64,000 nucleotides of DNA from Saururus chinensis (lineage: Eukaryota; Streptophyta; Magnoliopsida; Piperales; Saururaceae): NCBI GenBank assembly GCA_035235625.1, contig CP141149.1, positions 34,341,753 through 34,405,752 on the forward strand, in the 5' to 3' direction. Numbering within the stretch: the stretch's first letter is position 1; every line of letters begins with the position of its first letter. A program made the translations under genes and the position numbers. The notes under the pieces were generated by a model. The model was not told the origin of the DNA, made no database searches, and worked only from the letters and a program-made list of their open reading frames with translations. Shown here piece after piece: positions 46,523 to 58,700 of the stretch.

Positions 46523-49500
46523 ATGGAAGGGGAGGAGTTCGCAGTGGGTTGGATCCTCTCCATTAAGACGAGCTTGGGCGACCAGTTCCAAGGGCAAATC
46601 ATCGCCTTCGATCGGCCCTCCAACATCCTCGTCCTTCATATCCTTTTTTTCCCCTGTTTGTGTATAATTTTCCCTACCATCTCCGTTTGTTTATGCACTA
46701 GATTTAACAGCAGAAAAAAGTATATAATTTTTTGAATATCTTTGACTGTTTGGGGTTGGTTTGATTCTCCTACTGGAGGGCTTAAAAGGGTCGCCGAAGC
46801 GCAACGTTCGGCTGCTCAAGGCCAACTACATAAAGGAATTCACTTTGTTGGACCAGGCAGAAGATCCTCTTGATGTCAAAAAGTGTCAGCTTGACCTCGC
46901 TGGTATTCAGGCACGGGAGGAGGCTGCTTTAAGGTGTGTTTTTCTTTTTATGGGAGTTTTTTTATTTCTCATCTTTGTTTTTATTATTTTTCTTTTTTTT
47001 TCTGTTGTGTTTTTTCATATATCTGATGGGTGGAAGTGCAGACAAGCAGAGTTAGACGCAGAGAGGATCGGCGTTGGAGTCACGAGCGAGGGGCAAAATA
47101 TATTTGATGCGTTGTCTAAGACGTAAGGTTTTGATACTCACGTTTATTATTATCTGTGTTTTTTTTCGCTTAGATTTTATGAACCTGCAAATCGTTGTTT
47201 GGTTCTCAATGGTGACTGAAGACTTTTATTACTTTTCAAATTCTGGACTGATTATATTCAAGCACTCTGTCTGTCGGAGTAATAGAGTCAGTTGATGACT
47301 ATGATATACGAACAAACATATTTGTTTCATTGGCCATAATATTAGCTACTTGTTAGCTTGCATGAAGTGAATGAAGGAAACTGACGACCAGGAAAAGAAG
47401 TAAGTGGGTGTGTAAGTAGAGAGTGAGCACAGATATCAGCTCAGTTTTGATATGATTACTGCATCAGCTTCTTACCAGTGGGGCTCTTTTTTTTCTTACC
47501 ATGAAACTGCCCCCACATTTAAAACAAGGGGACCATCGCAAGTATTGGGGACATTGATAATATTTAGAAGAAAATATATATCATCGGAAAGAGAATCTTA
47601 GCTCACTACAAAGTTGAGTACAATTAAGAAAATCTGACCAGTGTTAAATCCCATGGGCGGTGTTGTAGCTCTGCCTGATTTTTTTACTACGATGTCAAGT
47701 TTGTTGTTTGTGGAATTACTCCTCAAATTATCAACTTGTTAGGAGTTTTCATAAGCTATAATTATCGTCAAAACTTGCAACTCTAAAACCCTTTCTAATA
47801 TGTGCTTTCCTGTTTCAGTAATCTACTTTCTGAATGCTTTTTCTTTTTCTTTCTCATTTATCAGATAAAATAATGCCCCTTATCCGTGTATAATAACTTT
47901 GTCCTTTTTCTACCATTCTTTATGAATTTACCAATCCTTATTATGTGCATATGAAGTAGGAAAAGTTGGATAAAGTTCAGTTTAAACTTAATTAAACGAA
48001 GCTTGCATCCATTTCTCACCAATTGTCACTCCATTTTCAGCCAGAGTATGTTAAATGTTTGGACATTACTTAGTACACAAGTTCTGGAATAAGTAAACCT
48101 ACCGGTTTATTTTTTAGGATCTTCAATGATTTTCATGTGTGTTATCAGAGCATTTGCAATCCATTGCTGATTTCTGCGAACTACCATAAATTCATCTCGG
48201 CTGATAATGGAGTTTTTCTAGTTGTTATTAACTTTCTTTTTCTAGTCTATGTAGTAGTTATATGTCATGACATTTCCATTGCTGACATGCAAATTAAAGC
48301 ATGTTGTGCTATTACCACTGCAATAGCTCTAAATTCCAACACGATTCCATTCTATGGGAGTGGCGTAGAGATAAATCTGATTCTTGGTACGGGTCCATCA
48401 TCTAGTAGCCAATCTACAGCTACTTCGTCTAATCACTAATCAGTATCTTATCACACTTGAAGCAGGTATGATTTATAAATATTTTCTCACAATTCGTTTT
48501 TGATAGGTAAGGTTCACACTCCTTTCACAGAGACACTCTTAGGCTAGATCGACCCTGGGACCTCTACCCCAACTTGAAATATCCAATCAGCACAGCTCAG
48601 GCTGGATTGGTGTGTTCACACAAATGGCAAACTTTGCTTTAGCATACATACAGCGTAGCATTTTGTCGTGTTTATTGACATATGCAATGATTTATATGAT
48701 CTGATTGTAATATATTGACTGAGTGTTCCAATGAAGCATTTGTGATGGTTAAGTGGAAAGATTAAATCAAACTTGTTGTACTCGAAATAATTGGATAGGA
48801 AAGAAATAAGTAGCTTTAAGGTGCTTAGGCTTTTAAGATAGACTTGAAGTTGCACTGGTAGAAAGCGGAATGTTTCCCTTTTTTTAGTAACAGAGAGTGA
48901 AATAACAAGTACACACTTTGCAAATGATTTGTGTGATTTGATTCTAATATACTGAGTGCTCCAATGAAGCATTTGTGATGGTTAAGTGGAAAGAATGAAT
49001 CAAACTTCTTGTATTGGAAATAATTGGATAAGAAAGAAATAAGTAGCTTCAAGGTGCTTAGGTATTTGAGAGAGACTTGAAGTAGCACTGGTAGAAAGCA
49101 GAATGTTTCCCTATTTGTAGTAATAGAGAGTGATATAACCCCGTAGTGGGGTTCTTGCATTAAAGCTAGGATACGGTCCCTTGAAGAATAGTCAGTATGA
49201 GATATGTCGGGTTTATCATCATGAGAACGAATATATGATCTTGTCTTGTAAATGATTAATTCCATTTTTTTGTCATTCCGGTTGGTGGCTTGTTGTTACG
49301 TGGAGGCAACCTTTGAACATTGGAAGGTTTGCACGTTGCCATATGGCTGACCTTTGTCACTGATTTTAATTTTAAAGTGTCCTAACATCATCTTTTTTGC
49401 ATGATCAGCCTTCCAGTGCGGTGGGATAAGACTGTGATAGTTGTAATGAATGAAGTTCGTGTCGGCAGCCCATACCTCCCGGAAAGTGTTAGTGGCGGGA

Positions 49501-49714
49501 CGGCTGCTGCCAATGAGAGGGTGAAAAAAGTGGTAAGTAGTATTGCGGTCGTTCTTAGTGTTCTCCCTTACCATTTGTCCGTACTAAACTTATTCTACAT
49601 GTTTTTTTAATTACTGAATAAACATGTTTTCGTTTTGTCACTTTCTATCGTACATGCAAGCAGCTTGAACTTGAAAGGAAGAGGTTACGAGCTCCTCGTG
49701 GTGCTAGTCAGTGA
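46523..49714 (+). CDS. LSM12: LSM12-like protein (Lsm and anticodon-binding domains)
   Basis: The five exons are 46523-46637, 46774-46933, 47042-47122, 49409-49532 and 49664-49714, giving 176 aa. Residues about 5-65 form the Lsm fold (EFAVGWILSIKTSLGDQFQG, IIAFDRPSNILVL, RNVRLLKANYIKEF). The C-terminal anticodon-binding-type domain follows (DALSKTLPVRWDKTVIVVMN, EVRVGSPY, GGTAAANERVKKVLELERKR). Introns 2-4 are GT-AG; intron 1 is best explained as AT-AC (see separate entry). The ATG at 46523 fits family N-termini (MEG..); an in-frame ATG at 46436 would add 29 Gly-rich residues and is less likely. LSM12 proteins bind RNA or ataxin-2-type partners; the plant role is not well defined. Intron 3 is 2.3 kb and contains a 234-bp duplication. 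Confidence 0.92.
46638..46773 (+). other. U12-type AT-AC intron (LSM12 intron 1)
   Basis: Exon 1 ends CTTC, and the intron begins ATATCCTTTT, a perfect match to the U12-type 5' splice consensus. It ends CTCCTAC before TGGAGGGC. Splicing gives NILVLLEGLKGSPKRN, as the family requires. The candidate branch site TCTTTGAC has its A at 46745, 28 nt upstream of the 3' end; a second candidate, TTTGAT, has its A at 46764. The intron is 136 nt long. Confidence 0.8.
48685..49140 (+). repeat. Tandem duplication of about 234 bp in LSM12 intron 3
   Basis: Two adjacent copies (48685-48918 and 48919-about 49140) share ATGAAGCATTTGTGATGGTT, AAATAATTGGATA and TAGCACTGGTAGAAAGC; marks at 48731 and 48964 give a 233-bp spacing. 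The minus-strand frames of 118 and 146 aa here are shadows of the repeat. Confidence 0.85.
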
Positions 49715-50098
49715 CTGCTCGTTTATTCTGCTTGTATGGGTTTTGTTGCTACAGGAGAGCACATACAAGTACCTCGTAGTACACTGATTATAATGAGATA
49801 GATATTTGTGATTTAGTATTTTCTTGACGTGCCTTGTTTTTGTTTTATTGTTCATTTGTTGCTACAAAGTACCATATTTCCCCACATTAGATCCACCCAA
49901 AGAACCTTACGTGCAGGTCTTTAATGAGACATCCGTTTAACATTATTTATTGTCTCGTAGAGTCTTCTCTACCCCTAACAAAATATTAAAATAGAAGAGA
50001 GAGAAACATAATGCCAAAATGGTGTTTTCCCCTGCCCTACAACGGCATCGTGGCAATGGGTGCTAACTGTTTTTTAAGCAGTTTTTTAGCCTCGTGTC
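49715..50098. other. 3' flank of the LSM12-like gene
   Basis: This includes the likely 3' untranslated region. No other feature was recognised. Confidence 0.5.
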
Positions 50099-50101
50099 TA
50101 A

Positions 50102-50233
50102 GGCCACGTTTGGGTGGCGTTTTTGGAGGGAAAAGCATTTTCTCCTCTTCCCTCGGGAGTGTCAAAAGGTTACATCGTTCCCTTCCTACTCTCATGGTGA
50201 AAATTTTTCCCCTGCGGCCTCCCAAAGGGACCC
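50102..50233. mobile_element. Tourist-like (PIF/Harbinger) MITE
   Basis: The 132-bp element starts GGCCACGTTTGGGTGGC and ends with the near reverse complement GCCTCCCAAAGGGACCC. It is flanked by TAA on both sides (50099-50101 and 50234-50236). The G-rich ends and 3-bp TAA/TTA target sites are typical of Tourist elements. About 12 of 17 terminal bases pair, so it is moderately worn. Confidence 0.6.
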
Positions 50234-50239
50234 TAAATT

Positions 50240-50985
50240 GACGAAACTTACGTGTGCCTTTATTCATTTTGCATGGATGTGGGGCAACATATTTCTTCCA
50301 TCTCTTCCCTCCACCCCAGACCACCTTTGCCCAAGTTGGCCGTCCCACGGCAAGGAGCTTGCTAGCCTCCACCTTGATGACTGCTACAGTGAGGCATGTG
50401 CCGAAGCGGAAGCAAAAATTCCCGATGCCAAGTTCTTCTAGGTCCCTCTGTGTAGCCCAACAACATTTCTATAAGCTTACCGACCATAGTAACGGTTGTG
50501 GGGAGAGTTGTGGTGCTGTCGTAGTAGTCCATTGGAAGGAGCAGTGGCTTGAATCATTGACGATGCCCAGCAAGTGCACTTGCTCATGTGGTTTGAGATG
50601 CAGGGAGATGGTTCGGCGGCGCAAGTACAAGCAGTGACAATATTGAAGGTGGACGCAAAGGTTGGAGAGTACAAATGTAGGCGTTGCCACAATGCTGACA
50701 CCTTGTAGGGGCTGAAGGAGCCGCTGGTCATGTTCTTGATAGGGATGACGATGCCCTCCACCCCATCTTACTCACGATGTATGCAAGTCATGCAGGGTGG
50801 GTTCCTCGCATTGAGCAGATCCAGTCGCCAAATTGGCTGCATGGACGGTGTTGTATTACTAATCATAAAGTGACTTGTTCGTACTCTTTTCCGACATGCA
50901 GATACTCCTCTCCAGCTCTCCTCTCCTTGTTCTTCTTCTCAGGGGGTCTATGTCTCTGATGATTAGGGATGGTACAATCTAGTTC
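50240..50985. other. Unassigned DNA upstream of the composite pseudogene block
   Basis: Open frames on both strands at 50469-50761 are fairly GC-rich. The minus-strand reading contains a Cys-rich stretch (FNIVTACTCAAEPSPCISNH) that I cannot assign. It may be a third captured gene fragment. Confidence 0.3.
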
Positions 50986-50989
50986 ACTA

Positions 50990-51480
50990 GGCCAGGGCCT
51001 CCCTGTGGTGCTCTGTTGTCCACCTCCTCATGCTCCTCTCCGGCTCTCCCTCCTCATCACCAACCTCTTCGCCCTCTACTCCTTCACCTCCCCTCCCCAG
51101 ACGGCCAGACCCAAGCCACCTTCCCAAGAACCTCTACGTCATCTCCCACCACATCTCCCTCATCCTCCGTGAGATTGACTCCTCCCAGCGCAAGCTTGCC
51201 CAGATGGAGTGCGAGCTAGCCAGCTTCGACATCCTACACCCCTCCAAGTCCACCGTCCCTCCCGAGCTCAAGCTCTTCCTCCACCACCATCATCCCCTCC
51301 CCCTTAGAAAGCCCTTCTGCACCTGCATCACTAAGATGGGTTCTTCCATCAGCCACTCCAGTGCCGACTCTGCCAAGCTGTTGGACAGTACATGACCTAT
51401 TCCTCCGGTGGGCCCTGTCCCAATGATGTCCCCCTCGCGCAGAAGCTCATCCTCATGTGGGCCTTTGCTCCACCGCTGCT
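50990..51480 (+). pseudogene. At1g29790-type methyltransferase relic (N-terminal part)
   Basis: Three frames carry consecutive family blocks: LLITNLFALYSFTSPPQT, then NLYVISHHISLILREIDSSQ with RKLAQMECEL and PPELKLFLHHHHPLPL, then YMTYSSGGPCPNDVPLAQKL ILM. These match the N-terminal membrane anchor, coiled segment and Cys-Pro-Asp-Asp block of the plant SAM-dependent methyltransferase family related to At1g29790. Frameshifts lie near 51130 and 51390, and the SAM-binding domain is missing. The block runs straight into the aspartic protease relic. Confidence 0.78.
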
Positions 51481-51529
51481 GCTTCGCGCTATCGACCCAG
51501 CGTCCCATATTGCAACGACACATGCAGCA

Positions 51530-51960
51530 AGACCCAGCTCATGCATGGTAAACCTGACTGCCTCCATACAAAGCTCAGAGCCCAAGTGGAGACTGAAGCT
51601 AGTCCACCAGGACATGGTCAGGAACTTTTCTAGCTACAGACACCGGCTGCATACGCTCATCAATAGAGACAAGAGAAGGGTGGCCAGACTGACCCGGCGA
51701 GTCCCGCACCGCCTACGGGTTGGATGATTTCGACTACGAAGGGTGTTCGAAGGGGAGTACATCCAGATCATCCCCGCGAGGAGCCAGTACACGGTCATTG
51801 ATTCCAGGAGAGACGTCGTGTGGGTGTAGTGCCACCCTGTTGCTACCAGTCGGAAATGGTCTTCCACCTGTCCGAGTTCGCCACCTTCGCCGGAGTCGCA
51901 TGCAGCTCCTCTGTGTGAGTGCACCTTGAGAACACTCATTGTAACTCCGGCTAGTACTGG
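51530..51960 (+). pseudogene. ASPG2-type aspartic protease relic
   Basis: One frame encodes WRLKLVHQDMVRNFSSYRHR and LHTLINRDKRRVARLTRRV, the prosegment of nepenthesin-like proteases. A second frame gives FEGEYIQIIPARSQYTVIDS followed by RRDVVWV, a stop, and then CYQSEMVFHLSEFATFAGVA with CSSSV. This parallels the GEYFVRIGVG...VIDSGSDxVWVQC and CYxQSDPVFDPA...GVSCSSSVC region of ASPG2-like enzymes. The catalytic D[ST]GS motif has become DSRR, and there are stops and at least two frameshifts. No second catalytic motif follows. Confidence 0.78.
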
Positions 51961-52080
51961 AGCCCCTTCAACTTCCCCTTCTCTTCTTCAGGTTCAGGGT
52001 GAACACTAGCATGCAATTCAGATCCAGTTTCAACATGCGTGGATCCTCCAGCAAAGGTGTTGAGGTCATCAAGTTGAAGC

Positions 52081-53130
52081 CGGAGGTAAGTAAGGTCGTC
52101 TCAAAAAGACGCCGTCGACGCAAAAGCACCTCACGGTTGTGTTGTACACATTTTTATTTCTATTTTATTTAAATATATATCTACTTTATATTAAAAAAAA
52201 ACTGAATAGCTTTTGCGCTCTAACACTAATAGCTTTTGCGTTTTACCCACTAAGTTATGATAATATTGTGTATATATTAAGTGTTTAACATTATATTTAA
52301 TGTAATATATAAGAAAATCGGGTCAACCTCTATTAACCCGTAGTTGAACCCAATTAACCCAGCCCAGTCACCAATCCGGGTCAATGGCCGGTTTTTAAAA
52401 CATTGCCTCCTAATCACCAACTTCTAGATCAAACGTGGAGGTGGGGTTCTCGTAGCCACATCCTCCTCTGCACACCAGCTCCCATATCTTGCGCTGCACA
52501 CGATCTCCCATGAGGACTGCCATTGGATGTCTAGTCCTGGCCCCGACCACTGCACCAGCTATAATGTCAAAGGATCCACGAAGTTGTTATACGCATCGCA
52601 GACCGAGCTAACCGCAAATCGAGAAGGAAGTCGAATACCATTTTGGGCATTATATTTCTCTTTTTGCTATTTTGAGTCCCATTGAGGTGAGCATGGGCTC
52701 ACGCATTGCCCTGAGTTACATGGACGTTTAGGTGGGCCTAGGCTCACTCAGCTGCGCCTAAGCCCAATCTCACCTCAACTAAATCCTTTTTTAATATTAA
52801 TTTTAAATTTGTACTATTATTTATGCATTCTTTCTCACATTAATTTATTTTCTAAAATTATAATTAACTATTAATTTAAAATAGAAAGAATAATACATTT
52901 TAAATTTATTTTTAAGTGTCTTATTATTATTTTTATTAATATTTAAAAAAAATAAAAAAGATATAAGCATTACTATTTTTTTTATTAATATTAAAAAAGA
53001 ACAAAAAAGATATAAGCATTACTATTTGATTGGCCTGCAAGATTGGCTTTGAGTGCTAAATGCATTGTATGTCTAACTAATCTACAAAAGGTTGTGGTGT
53101 GCTACCCTGGAAGTAAGTGTCTTGGACCAT
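52081..53130. other. AT-rich intergenic DNA
   Basis: No gene or clear element was recognised. Positions 51960-52080 still have balanced composition and may be the tail of the gene-fragment block. Confidence 0.4.
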
Positions 53131-53137
53131 AGAAGGC

Positions 53138-53245
53138 CGTATCGGTCGATACGAATATATATCAGTCGATATAAGTATGTATCAATCGATACAAGTATAC
53201 ATCGGTCTATATGTACTCATATTGATCGAGACCGAGACGGAGACA
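53138..53245. repeat. Tandem repeat of about 20-bp palindromic units
   Basis: Units of about 20-22 bp contain ATCGGTCGATACGA, ATCAGTCGATATAAG, ATCAATCGATACAAG and ATCGGTCTATATG, each with a near-palindromic core ATCGRTCGAT. A similar, more worn stretch lies at 25480-25630. Confidence 0.7.
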
Positions 53246-55756
53246 AAGACAATATAAGAGTGGTGCACCACCTACAAGAATTTTTAATACATATTAATTA
53301 TATCATATTGATATAGCCGATATATATTAATATTTAATTATTATTATTTTTTAAAATATATTTTAAAAAAAAATTTCCTAAAAAAAACACGATTCAAACC
53401 CAACATCTTCAAATTTCAAAGGTTTAAATATAAAAATAATTTTATTATATTAAAAATAAATTTTAAAAATCATATGAGATCAATATAAGAAGGTCTATAT
53501 AATTTATATAATTATTTTTTTTAATATTTCATAATTATATATTTACTTATACATCAAACATATGAGTTTGTCTATAATATTTATGTAACTCATATTAAGC
53601 ATTTTATTTGGTTCTAAAATAAATTAATTTTAAAGTACTTAATATAAGATGAATGGTATAATAGTTTGTATGGGATAGAGAGAGTAAAGTGTATAGTTCT
53701 AAAATAAACTAATTTTAGAGCACTCGTATAGGCTATATATGACATTTCATAGTCTTATTATGTTCTAAAAGAAGTATTATCATAATATATTATTTATTAT
53801 AATATTTTTTTAATATGCATCACATATCAAACATATTATCGATACGTACCCATACCCATATCCATGGTCATCTAAATTATCATCCATATCGATATTACCT
53901 TCCATGCTTTGGGACAAACTTCCATAATAATATGCATCATGATGGCTTGGTTTCTCCACGTAATTATCACCAATATTCATAGTTTTACTTAATTTTTGCA
54001 CACCAACATATAGGAAAAAGAGGTTCTACCCCTATAACTTATTTTAATAACCTTTTGCTAAAAATATAATAAATAAAGCCTTCTACCTTGCCCCTAAACC
54101 TAGGATACAAGTTGGCACTTCACAAAAGAGGGGAATCGGGCTTCTACCAAAGTTATCTCATAGCTCTTAGCCCTCTTTTAGATGATTACAATGAAGTATG
54201 GTCCCCTCTACATTAGCCCATCCACCTTTTATATAGAAGAGAGGGTCCAATAAAGTCTAATACAACTAGAATTTTTCTGTAATTTTACAATTTTATCATA
54301 AAGTGACCTATTCCAATAAAACTAAAAAATCAGCACATAGTCTCACTGAAAATATCTATTTGGACTCCTATCCTTGAAAAAAAAATACATGAACCCTCTT
54401 TTTTTTGGAGTCTTGCCTTCGCCCAATAGCTTTTGGGCTTCTTACTCTAACTCGAAGTTCTCTACTTGTATGCCTCTTACCTCAATCTTGCCATGAGGTA
54501 ACTTCTAGCTATAATAAGGACCTTGTTGATCGGCAATAACCAACCAAACTTTTATTCAGCACACATTCCTTGCATAAGCACACTGCATGTGCATCAAGAT
54601 GTGGCTTTCATCTTGCACACATTCAACCAATTGTCTTGCATAAGCATACTACATGTGCATCAAGGTGTGACTACCTGCATGTGTTGCCACGAGCCTTACT
54701 TTTTGCGTGACTCCTACTCCAAATAGAGGTCTTAGACATTGGCCCAACATGCATAAAACTCCCCTCATGTTGATAGCTCCCGGTTCATTATCAAGTCCTA
54801 CTTTGAATAGGACTTCCAAAATTTTATACGCCTAATGCACCAATGTTGCTACCGACCCACATACTCATTTGTATTGCCTTGGTTGTACATTATGTCAAAG
54901 CTAAAAGGCTCCCGGCCCCTTTATCTATCAAGTGGCTAAGAGTCTAATAGCAAAACACAAGTCGTACCCAATCCAATAAGCTCTAAGTTAGACCTAAGCC
55001 GGTTCACTACCATTTACGCAAATAATCATATTTCAAGGTCAATTTTTATTTCAAAAAAATAGATATGCAAATGACTATGTTTTTAATTGGGTTTAAATAT
55101 GACTGCAACACAAAATATATTGCCGCACAAAAGTTGGGTCAAGATGGTTGGCAGAAACACTTACATGTTATGAGTTCCAACTTCCAAATCGTAGTTCTAA
55201 ATGCAAGACACCACAAATACGGCAAAGCACTTGTCTAGCCTTAACAATTTAAGCACTTGTCTAGCCTTAACAGTTTCCCTGACTAACAATGAGAGGCTAC
55301 CACATCATCAAAGAAGTGGTGAGAGTGAAACTTGAAAACCGGATCTAATAGGTTCTAGGTTCCCCACTCAACATATCCAATGGTCACACATTGTAGTTGT
55401 AGTCATGGTGGGTGGTTAGGAACGTCCGTATTAAAATATCTAATAATAAAACAACATGAAAAATATATCCCTAGGCTATCACACAGCAAACAAACTCAAA
55501 AAAGGAAGTAACATGCTGTCTCTAGCTGCAAGATGAATCCATGTCATGCATATATGTACACAAAGAAACCAATATGAAAAAAGTAACATCATACTGGTCC
55601 CACAAGTGGACCTCTTTATACAAGTTGTGTGCTCTGTTTTTCAATGTGGAAAGAACGAGAAAAAAACAACACTATAACATAGTTTTGCAGGTGCTCTTCA
55701 AACTAATTTACGATCAGCGTATAATTTGAAAAGCCCGCCATCGCATATCAGCAATT
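53246..55756. other. AT-rich intergenic DNA, 3' flank of the NAT gene
   Basis: A very AT-rich part (53280-53820) is followed by moderately AT-rich sequence. No gene, RNA or complete element was recognised. A local duplication (GCACTTGTCTAGCCTTAACA twice, about 55226-55271) is present. Confidence 0.4.
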
Positions 55757-58700
55757 TCACATAGATGGGAAAAATTTGTTTAGATTGTAAGGAAGAGAAT
55801 AGAATTCCTCACTTCTGGCGTCTGTCTTGAATGACCGGAACTTATCCCACCAGTGTAGGCCTCTATCTTTCCTTGTCGCATTGTCATTTCTATGAAGCGT
55901 GCAGTCCAAGAAGAAAGCTATCAACCCTGCCACAAACGCTTCAGAAGAGAATATGACGGTCACTATATCATTGAACTGCAAAAGGAAAAGTTTCGGTTAG
56001 AAGGGTATCAATTTTCACAGACCTTAAAACTATACTTGATATCTTAAAAATGAATATATTTAAATCGACTTTAAAAGAAAATGAGGATTCAAAAGGGAAC
56101 AGCCCTTTGCAGTGTGGTCGACTATCCTCTTCTTGAGAACATCATCATGATTATGAAGTACACACACAGTTATATACAACAGGGAAGTTGAAATAACCTC
56201 TCAAAGGCTTCATACAGAAGTACATGTACACAAAAACAGCGTGGATGAAGGAAGCCTGTCTGATTATTGCATATTATTTACAACCTAAGAATAAGGCTTT
56301 CTTTCATAAAGGTCCACTGTTGCAGTAATATATACGTTTATAGCCTCTCTTGACTGTTCCAAGTGGTGTTCATGAAAGTTCGAACTTCACAATTTTCTTT
56401 GCCATAATGAAGAAAGTTAAGTGCATGCATAGACAATTTTTCTTCCCTTCGACCTTCTCTACCTCTCTCAATTTAAATTTGACATCAGTGATACTGTGCC
56501 AATAATTTATTCCTGCATGATATGCTAGAAACTCAATGAGGTATTCGTGTAAAAAATTGGTTGCCTACCCATCTAGCACCAGTGTGAACTGGACCATATC
56601 CGGCAACAAATCTGTACTCATTGAAGTATTGCGGTATTGATAAGCCCATGAAGATAGAGAAGCCCAATATGAACATTGTCCTAAAGCTGTTTAGATTGCA
56701 AAACTGAAGGAAGCTCAGCCCTCCAGAACCTGTCAGGTAAATATTGGAGAAAGGAGTGATCATGAACGATATTTTATATAGGAAATACACATGTTTTTTG
56801 CAAAATAAAAACATACCCACATATGCAAAGAAAAGGCAGTACAAGGCTGAAAAAATAGGGATCGGTATTGAAGCGAAGACAGCACCGAATTTACCTGGAT
56901 ATAATAACTAAAGAGTAAGAACTAACTAAATTCAGAAGGCATACATTTTCAGTCTTTATATATCTATCCACTGTGGTGTGCTAACAGATTTGTGACAGAA
57001 AAAAAACAATTAAAAGAGAAATAACAAGATTTGTTTCAGTCATTCTTGACATACTAGATTTCTATGATCTGTTCTGTTAAAACTTTCTTCACACCCATTT
57101 ATCAATTAATCAACAGCGCAAATATTTGGACAACTCACCCAGAACAGAGAAGAATATCATAAATCCTGCTGATATTTGGACAACTCTTCGGCTTCCAACT
57201 CGAGTCAGTGCCAGCAAACCGGCATTTTCTCTGCAGGAACAAAGATGTCAACTAAACCAGTTTTTGTTCAGACAAAGTACTATGGTCATCTAATCCAATA
57301 TCACCATCATGGAGTGGGATGGGAGGATAGGATCCCTATTCACAATCCTAGATAACTCATAACTGGAATTTGATGCTGATGCTGATGGTGATAATGGTGA
57401 AGATGATGTTGTTGTTGTTGATGATGATGAAGGGTAACTTCTGGGAAATCTTCTGTATAACAACCTTGAAAACCTATTCCACAGGTTTCTACATAATTAT
57501 ACTAGGCATAACAAAGTCAAATAGCGATACAGAATCCACTGTCCGACCTAAGGTACCAAGATAAAGGTGCATGATGAAGATAATAAATGAAACAAAGACA
57601 TACTGTCCCACTGCTGAAATATAACTTTAAAAACCTTACACAGATACTGTTGACCCATTAATAGTTCCAAAAACCCCATCCAACAAAATGCCAATGCCCT
57701 GAAATAACAAATAACCAATTTGGTTTATCTTAAAACATTATGAAAGCGAAAGGTAATCAAGAAAAAAATTGTAAGTGACCAAAACAACGGACTAAGACAG
57801 AAGGCACTTCCCTATCCAAAGGCTGCCACAACCACTGAGATTTGACGACAGATAACCATTATCTCTATTGTAAGGTAAATTTGAACGGGCAAATAAGAAA
57901 AAATTACAGTGTAACTCCTTACAACCTATTTGCTAGCAAACCAACAATAATGCCATTAGAAGGGCCAGGAAGAAGCGATGCACACTTGAAGAAAAAAGTG
58001 CTTGTTTTCATTAATCACTAATGATAAGAAATATAATCTTCAATTACCTGCCAACCAATTCCACGGCTGAGGACAGAAGGTGGTAAAGGCGTTGCACTTG
58101 CAAACCTGGACACTGCAATAAAGGTACCAGTGGACTGCAATTTTTCAACAAATCAGGACAAATTAATGTTATAATTCATGAAAAATAAAGATTGCTCATA
58201 ATCATATAACATAAAGATCGAAAATATCAGGTTTCTCTAAGGAACCATATGGTTATTTGCAGACGGATATTCACAAGGACAAGACATAGCAACACTTCTG
58301 ACATAGCCTATCATGTCAGGAAGCCATCCGAAATATATGGGAAAGACATAAGATGTTGACTATGATGATCATCAGATGACAATGTAGATGATTAAGAAGC
58401 ATCTCATCATTCCCTCGTTATAGGGTTGAATCAGGAAGGGTATCCATCATGAAATTCACGCATAGTCACATGGATTCTCTAACAACATCTTAAACATAAC
58501 GATAGTCTCCATGTCCCCAACCCACATAACTAAGATAACACATAGAACATGATGATGATGATGATAAAAAATGATCTCCAGATTTTCATTTACATGCTAA
58601 CGAATTTTTTCGGATTGCAAAAAAAAAAAAAATTACCTCCACAACACCAACAGCTGCGGCAGCCATCATTGCAAAAACTTCACCCGCATCAAATCTTGGT

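Noticed and set aside
46631..46779. GT-AG alternative for LSM12 intron 1
   Set aside because: It keeps the frame but removes four conserved residues and needs a weak GTCCTT donor, while the AT-AC sites match the minor-spliceosome consensus.
51392..51727. 111-codon open frame as a real gene
   Set aside because: It joins the end of a methyltransferase fragment to the prosegment of an aspartic protease, so it is a chance read-through of two relics.
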